This document shows, in pieces, positions 59,561 through 64,000 of a DNA stretch of 64,000 nucleotides. Numbering within the stretch: the stretch's first letter is position 1; every line of letters starts with the position of its first letter. The DNA is taken from NCBI RefSeq assembly GCF_900090275.1, contig NZ_LT607755.1, positions 5,766,001 through 5,830,000 of the forward strand, in the 5' to 3' direction. Below the pieces are notes generated by a model. It saw nothing but the letters and a program-made list of their open reading frames with translations. It searched no databases and was not told the origin of the DNA. The DNA is from Micromonospora zamorensis. GTDB taxonomy: Bacteria; Actinomycetota; Actinomycetes; Mycobacteriales; Micromonosporaceae. The position numbers were made by a program, and so were the translations under genes.

Positions 59561-59602
59561 GCGGACCCAGCGGCCACCCCGAGGGGCGGTCGCTGGGCCC
59601 GC
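59561..59602 (-). terminator. Long imperfect hairpin after the protease gene
   Basis: 20-nt arms (59561-59580 and 59583-59602) with a few mismatches around a 2-nt apex, immediately downstream of the metalloprotease stop (59610) and upstream of the crotonase stretch on the same strand. Confidence 0.6.
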
Positions 59603-59609
59603 GGTCAGG

Positions 59610-61997
59610 TCAGGAGACGGTCAGCGCGGTGTCGTCGACCACGAAGGACGTCTGCAACGAGGAGTCCTCGGTGCCGGTGAACTTCAGGTTGACGGTCTGG
59701 CCGGCGTACGCCGCCAGGGAGAAGGACTTCTGGCTGTAGCCGGTGGCCTTGTTCAGGTTCGAGTAGGTCGCCAGCGTGGCCAGAACGGTTCCGCTCGAGT
59801 TCAGCACCTGCACGTTGAGCTTGTCGTAAGCGACGCTGGTGGTGGTCTCGGCCGAGTCGATGTGCAGCCAGAAACTGAGCGCGTACGACGAGCAGCCGGC
59901 CGGCAGGCTCACCGACTGGGCGAGCGTCTCGGTGCGGGTGCTGCCGTACCCGTTCAGCCATGCCTTGTACGAGCCGGTGCGGGCAGCCTGGCCGCTGGAG
60001 GTGGTGATGACGCCGGAGCTGGCGGTCCAACCGGTCGCGCCGGACTCGAAGCCCGGGTTGGCCAGCTTCTGCCCCGGCGCGGTGCAGCCACCGCCGGTGC
60101 CGTTCACGGTGAGTCGGTAGGTGGCGCTGCGGGTGACCGCGCCCGCACCGTTCACGGTGATCGAGTAGGTGCCGGGCGGGGTGCTCGCCGAGGTGCTGAT
60201 GGTGAGGGTGGACGAGCCGCCCGAGGTCACCGAGGCGGGGCTGAACGCGGCGCTGGCCCCGCTGGGCAGGCCGGACGCCGAGAACGTCACCGTCTGCGCC
60301 GAGCCACTGGTGGTGGCGGTCGACACGGTGGTGGAGACCGCGCTGCCCGGGTTGACCGAGCCGGCGGTCGGCGAGAGCGCGACCGAGAAGTCGTTGCCGG
60401 TCGAGCAGGCCGAGTCGCTGCCGGCCACGTTCACCGCGGTCCAGGCGGCCTGCACGGCCTTGTACTCGGTGGAGCAGCTTCCGTACAGGTCGGTGGCTGC
60501 CCGCAGGCTGTACGCGCGGGAGGTGTTCGCCGGGTTGCTGGTGCTGACGTACGCCGTGTTGGACGTGAAGTAGACGTCCAGCGCCCGGTACCAGATCTTC
60601 TCGGCCTTGGCCCGGCCGATGCCGGTCACCGCGGGGGCGGAACCACAGACCGGGGAGGTGCCGTACGAGGTGGCGCCGGTGCCCTCGGCCAGGTTGAAGA
60701 AGAAGTGGTTGGCCACGCCGGAGGAGTAGTGCACGTCCTTGTTCTTGGTGCTGGTGGACCAGCAGCTGTCGGACGAGCCGTCCAGCGACGGGTTGTACAT
60801 GTAGCGCAGCGGCGTGCCGTTGTTGTTGATGTTGATCTTCTCGCCGACCTGGTAGTCGCCCGGGTCGCTCGGCGCGGCGGCGTAGAACTCCACCATGTTG
60901 CCGAAGATGTCACTGGTGGCCTCGTTGAGGCCGCCGGATTCGCCGGAGTAGACCAGGCCGGCCAGCGCTTCGGTGACGCCGTGGCTCATCTCGTGCCCAG
61001 CCACGTCCAGCGAGACGAGGGGGCGGGAGTTGCTGGAGCCGTCACCGTAGGTCATCTGGGCGCCGTCCCAGAAGGCGTTGACGTAGTTGTTGCCGTAGTG
61101 CACCCGGCTCGGCACGCCGGAGCCGTTGCCGAAGATGCCGTTGCGGGCGTGCACGTTCTTGAAGTAGTCGAACGTCTTCGCCGCGCCGAAGTGCGCGTCC
61201 ACGCCGGCGGACTGCCGGTTGGAGTTGGCCCCGGTGCCCCACGCGTTGTCCGCGTCGGTGAAGGTGGTGCAGGTCGACGTGCCGTTGTTCATGTCGCAGG
61301 TACGGCCGTTGCCGTGCGACGGATCGATCATCTGGTACGTGCTGCCGGAGAGCGTCGTGTCGATGCTGACCGCGCCGGTGTAGATGCCCTGGCCGCTGCC
61401 GACCACCGACTCGATCTCGTCGTACGACCCGACGGTCGCGCCGGTGACGGCGTCGGTGATCACGTGCAGCCGGGACGGGGTCTGCCCGTCGGGCTGCCAT
61501 CCGCTGACCACGGTCTCCCAGGCCAGTCGACCCTGCCCGGAACTGGCGTCCACGAACAGCTCCGGCGTGCCCACCGCCTCGGCCTTACCGACGAACCGGG
61601 CGCTGGCGGCCTTCTTTGCGGCCGCCGCGGTGGTCCTGGCCGAGGTGGCGAGGGTCAGCGGCGCGGCCAGCCCGACCGAACTGCCGGCGTACGTGCCGTT
61701 CGGCGCGGTGTGGATGACGAAGTCACCGCCGTACACCCGTAGGCCCTGGTAGGTCCTGGTGTAGCGGGTGTGGGCAGCGCCGCTGGGGTCCACCTTGGTG
61801 CTGCGCACCTGGTAGGACTCGGCGCTCGAACCCTGGACGGCGCCGGGGTTCGCTCGTAGGACGGTTGCCGCTCGGGCCGCAGCGGAGGCGTCCGGCGCGG
61901 GAGAGGTGGGCGGGGCCGCGTGCGCCGTGGTGACGACGCAGGTCAGCAGGCCGCTGGTGAGCAGCACTGCACTGACGGCGGCAAGAGCTCTTTTCAA
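59610..61997 (-). CDS. Secreted M4 (thermolysin-like) metalloprotease with C-terminal accessory domains
   Basis: 795 aa. Signal peptide (about 1-28, ending TTAHA), then an FTP/PepSY-type propeptide (about 50-195). The M4 catalytic domain (about 200-520) has zinc site HEMSH (335-339) and GLNEATSD (Glu359). An Ig-like domain follows (about 535-625, many Ser/Thr/Gly) and a C-terminal jelly-roll-like domain (about 640-795, NPGFESGATGWTAS) resembling carbohydrate-binding or pre-peptidase modules. The TTG at 61997 has AGGAG 5 nt upstream, and the encoded start gives a classic signal peptide. It degrades extracellular protein. Confidence 0.95.
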   Translation of the reverse strand: MKRALAAVSAVLLTSGLLTCVVTTAHAAPPTSPAPDASAAARAATVLRANPGAVQGSSAESYQVRSTKVDPSGAAHTRYTRTYQGLRVYGGDFVIHTAPNGTYAGSSVGLAAPLTLATSARTTAAAAKKAASARFVGKAEAVGTPELFVDASSGQGRLAWETVVSGWQPDGQTPSRLHVITDAVTGATVGSYDEIESVVGSGQGIYTGAVSIDTTLSGSTYQMIDPSHGNGRTCDMNNGTSTCTTFTDADNAWGTGANSNRQSAGVDAHFGAAKTFDYFKNVHARNGIFGNGSGVPSRVHYGNNYVNAFWDGAQMTYGDGSSNSRPLVSLDVAGHEMSHGVTEALAGLVYSGESGGLNEATSDIFGNMVEFYAAAPSDPGDYQVGEKININNNGTPLRYMYNPSLDGSSDSCWSTSTKNKDVHYSSGVANHFFFNLAEGTGATSYGTSPVCGSAPAVTGIGRAKAEKIWYRALDVYFTSNTAYVSTSNPANTSRAYSLRAATDLYGSCSTEYKAVQAAWTAVNVAGSDSACSTGNDFSVALSPTAGSVNPGSAVSTTVSTATTSGSAQTVTFSASGLPSGASAAFSPASVTSGGSSTLTISTSASTPPGTYSITVNGAGAVTRSATYRLTVNGTGGGCTAPGQKLANPGFESGATGWTASSGVITTSSGQAARTGSYKAWLNGYGSTRTETLAQSVSLPAGCSSYALSFWLHIDSAETTTSVAYDKLNVQVLNSSGTVLATLATYSNLNKATGYSQKSFSLAAYAGQTVNLKFTGTEDSSLQTSFVVDDTALTVS

Positions 61998-62164
61998 GTG
62001 CGCTCCTGAGAGGAGAAGGATGTGACGGAGGTAGTCACGCATGTAGATATAGCTATGTATTGAAGAAAAGAGAAGCCCTGAACCGATGTCAGGCATCGAC
62101 ATTGGCCGAACGGATGAGGGGCTTGACGAGGGAACCAATACCTGCCCCAGCACGTCCGACGGAC

Positions 62165-62734
62165 ATGAGACCCGTCTCGACAGCCGGCGTCACGTTCGCC
62201 CTACTGGTCGCGCTCCTGGCCGGCTGCACCAGCACCGACCGCACCGGCGCCGCTCGTGACCAGCCGCCGACCAGCGCCGACCCCGCCCCGACCGGGCCGG
62301 CCACCGACGCCCCGCCGACGCCAACCGCGGGCCCCGCCTCCACGTTGCCGACCGGGCCGCCGGCCACCGATAGCGCGTCGACGCGGGTGATGCTTTTTCG
62401 CTCCGGCGGCTTCGCTGGCCGCGCTGACACCGTGACCGTCGAGCCGGACGGCCGGTGGATGGCCGTGGACCGTGCCGGTGGTCGGCGTACCGGCCAACTC
62501 ACTCCCACCGACCTCGGCCGGCTGCGCGGGCTGACCGCCGACGCCCGGCTGGCCGCCGAGGCCCGCCAGACGGCGGGCGCGACCATCTGCGCAGACGTGT
62601 TCAGCTACCGGCTGACCGTCGGCACCATCGAGATCGGGTACGACGACTGCCCCAGCGACGACACGCAACAGCTGCCGGCCACCCGCGCGCTGGTCGAGCT
62701 CCTACTGCGGGCCACCGGCACTCAGACCGCGTAG
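62165..62734 (+). CDS. Lipoprotein of unknown function
   Basis: A 189-aa exported lipoprotein with signal sequence and lipobox LLAGC (Cys about residue 20), a Pro/Thr/Ala-rich linker to about residue 75, then a small beta-rich domain (VMLFRSGGFAGRADTVTVEP; GTIEIGYDDCPSDDTQQLPA). No named domain recognised. ATG 62165 is chosen for the signal peptide. The 3' end overlaps the convergent histidine phosphatase by 13 bp. Confidence 0.75.
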   Translation: MRPVSTAGVTFALLVALLAGCTSTDRTGAARDQPPTSADPAPTGPATDAPPTPTAGPASTLPTGPPATDSASTRVMLFRSGGFAGRADTVTVEPDGRWMAVDRAGGRRTGQLTPTDLGRLRGLTADARLAAEARQTAGATICADVFSYRLTVGTIEIGYDDCPSDDTQQLPATRALVELLLRATGTQTA

Positions 62735-63366
62735 TCCGGAGGCAGGCCGGTGCCACGCAGCTCCGGCGGCAGGTGGGCCACGTCGTTGAGGGCGATCAGG
62801 TTGGGTGGGCCACCGGAGCTGTACCGGATCACTGTCAACCCCGCGTTGTGCAGGTTCAAGCCCAGCCATCGCCGCTCCGGCGCGTCGAGGGCGTGCCGCA
62901 CCAGCCAGGCGATCAGGAAGGTGTGCGTCACGACCAGCTCGTGGACCGGCTCGCCATCGGGAGCTTCCTCCGGGACCGGGCCGGTGAACCGCCGCACGGC
63001 CTCCGCCGTCACCCGCGGCCCGTCGGCCCGCTCGGCTGCCGAGAACTGCGCCAGGAATGTGGCGTACGCGGGCGGCAGGCCGGCCGGGTCCGTGTCGTGT
63101 GGGAGGTGGTCGCCGGCCAGCTCCGTCGCGTACACCGGAGCTTCGGGCAGCGACCTGGCGATCAGCTCGGCGGTCTGCGCGGCCCGGCGCAGCGGTCCGT
63201 GGTGGACGGCGGCGAACCGGCGGCCTCGCAGGCGCTCGCCGAGCAGCGTGGCCTGCTGCTGGCCGCGCTCCGTCAGGCCGGTGTCCGGTTCACCGGCATC
63301 CGACTCCCGCAGCGCGGTCAGGTCCTGCTCGGCGTGTCGGGCGAGGTACAGCAGGCGAGTCACCAT
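62722..63366 (-). CDS. Histidine phosphatase superfamily (phosphoglycerate mutase-like) protein
   Basis: A 214-aa branch-1 histidine phosphatase. The catalytic LYLARHAEQ (RHA in place of RHG), a DTGLTERGQQQA box, SLPEAP and the second catalytic His in LVVTHTFLIAWLV are present. Broad-specificity phosphatase or mutase; the substrate is unknown. ATG 63366 (MVTRLLYLAR) is used. Confidence 0.88.
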   Translation of the reverse strand: MVTRLLYLARHAEQDLTALRESDAGEPDTGLTERGQQQATLLGERLRGRRFAAVHHGPLRRAAQTAELIARSLPEAPVYATELAGDHLPHDTDPAGLPPAYATFLAQFSAAERADGPRVTAEAVRRFTGPVPEEAPDGEPVHELVVTHTFLIAWLVRHALDAPERRWLGLNLHNAGLTVIRYSSGGPPNLIALNDVAHLPPELRGTGLPPDYAV

Positions 63367-63434
63367 GCCGCCCACCTCAACACACCGGGAGGTGCGGGCT
63401 CCACCCCGCACCTCCCGGGCCTGCGGCCGTCAGC

Positions 63435-63998
63435 TCAGTCGGCCTGGCCGGACGCCGCTCGCGCGAAGGTGACCGACACCCACAGCCAACCGGCCGTCAC
63501 CGCCAGACCGAACGCCACCATCACGGCCGGAGCCGGTCGGACGATCAGGGCGACCCAGGCCACCGCGAAGAAGACCCCGATCACCAGGCTGTACGCGGCT
63601 CGACCACGTGCCCCCTGCCGTGCGGCCCGACGGCCCGCCACCACGGTCGCCGCGATCAGCGACACGAAGGCGACCGCCGCCACCAGGAAGTGCAGGCCGC
63701 CGTGCCAGCTGATCTGACCGGCGCCCCGGGGCGTGCCGACCGGGAACCCGTCGGCCGGGTCGGCGCTGAAGATCGCCGCGCCGATCAGGCCCAGCCCGTA
63801 CAGCGCGAGCAGCCGGGGAAGCCAGACCGACCCGCCGCCTCCGCCGGTACGGCGGCGCAGCGCGTCGGCGGCCAGCGCGCAGAGCGCGCCGGTGACCAGG
63901 AACGTGACGATCTGGATCCAGCCCAGCTCGCCGGTGCTCAACACGCTGACCGGATGCCGGCGAAAGTCGAAGCCGTCCCGGGTCGACGCCTGCACGAT
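63435..63998 (-). CDS. DUF998-like membrane protein, N-terminus outside window
   Basis: At least 187 residues with about five hydrophobic segments. The opening TRDGFDFRRHPVSVLSTGEL and GWIQIVTFLVTGALCALAAD are characteristic of DUF998, where an additional N-terminal helix normally precedes this point. The frame is open to the window edge, so the gene is probably truncated here. Confidence 0.75.
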   Translation of the reverse strand: MVQASTRDGFDFRRHPVSVLSTGELGWIQIVTFLVTGALCALAADALRRRTGGGGGSVWLPRLLALYGLGLIGAAIFSADPADGFPVGTPRGAGQISWHGGLHFLVAAVAFVSLIAATVVAGRRAARQGARGRAAYSLVIGVFFAVAWVALIVRPAPAVMVAFGLAVTAGWLWVSVTFARAASGQAD

Positions 63999-64000
63999 CG

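Noticed and set aside
59076..61742. An 888-aa plus-strand open frame antisense to the metalloprotease
   Set aside because: Gly/Arg/Val-rich translation without motifs; the minus-strand M4 protease has intact catalytic residues.

Overview
The window is GC-rich chromosomal DNA from a filamentous actinobacterium. The best guess is Micromonosporaceae, possibly Micromonospora. The reasons are the base composition and codon use, a lone GroEL2-type chaperonin under CIRCE control, a complete conservon operon (kinase / roadblock / DUF742 / Cvn GTPase), a SARP/AfsR regulator, and many TANNNT-N6-8-start leaderless promoters. The genus is inferred; no rRNA or other marker is present. I see no rRNA, tRNA, CRISPR array, transposase or prophage. 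Gene density is high, with short intergenic spaces that often hold GC-rich hairpins.

Layout. 0-7.3 kb: a membrane-anchored subtilase (its 5' end may lie outside the window), a double-GNAT acetyltransferase, a small acidic protein, groEL2 behind two tandem CIRCE operators, a proline-rich membrane protein and a cold-shock protein. 7.3-15.8 kb: GNAT acetyltransferases, a PaaN-type aldehyde dehydrogenase, threonine synthase behind a clear SAM-I riboswitch, an EamA exporter divergent from an ArsR-like repressor with two palindromic operators between them, a DoxX protein and a DUF4232 lipoprotein. Two copies of a roughly 76-bp palindromic intergenic repeat lie here. 15.8-19.5 kb: an ABC-2 permease paired with an unusual single-chain fusion of a CocE/NonD-type serine hydrolase and an ABC ATPase. 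19.9-28.1 kb, all on the plus strand: a membrane sensor-like protein, the conservon cvnA-B-C-D, a small unknown protein and a Cdc48-like AAA+ ATPase with a degenerate first ATPase domain. 28.2-35.1 kb: a secreted beta-propeller, a GNAT, a PP2C-like phosphatase, a DUF3618/holin-family membrane stress cluster, a DUF3263 protein and a second ABC exporter whose promoter carries two perfect 14-bp repeats. 35.2-39.3 kb: an amino-sugar catabolic locus, with a DeoR regulator divergent from an AgaS-like SIS protein, a ROK kinase and NagA. 39.3-39.7 kb: an intergenic patch with a 20-bp tandem repeat and a 156-bp element bounded by 25-bp inverted repeats. 39.7-47.7 kb: a DUF4032 kinase-like protein, a PAP2 phosphatase, an APC transporter, and a DrrAB-type exporter downstream of a SARP/NB-ARC/TPR regulator. 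47.8-50.3 kb: a visibly lower-GC four-gene overlapping operon (unknown, Sel1-repeat, DUF416-like, unknown), probably acquired horizontally. 50.4-64 kb: an RCK channel with a non-canonical pore, an MSMEG_6728/pyrimidine-dimer-glycosylase-like protein, an isorenieratene-synthase-like flavoprotein, an HNH nuclease, a Ser/Thr kinase, a crotonase lacking the usual glutamates, a secreted M4 metalloprotease, a lipoprotein, a histidine phosphatase and a partial DUF998 membrane protein.

How the parts relate. Several self-contained regulatory circuits can be read from the DNA: HrcA/CIRCE control of groEL2, SAM control of thrC, ArsR control of the EamA exporter, DeoR control of amino-sugar use, and probable SARP control of the DrrAB exporter. 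The most interesting multi-gene assembly is the conservon linked to an extra extracytoplasmic sensor and a Cdc48-like ATPase. It looks like a membrane-to-GTPase signalling module with an attached unfoldase. Functions come from motif reading only; no database search was possible.
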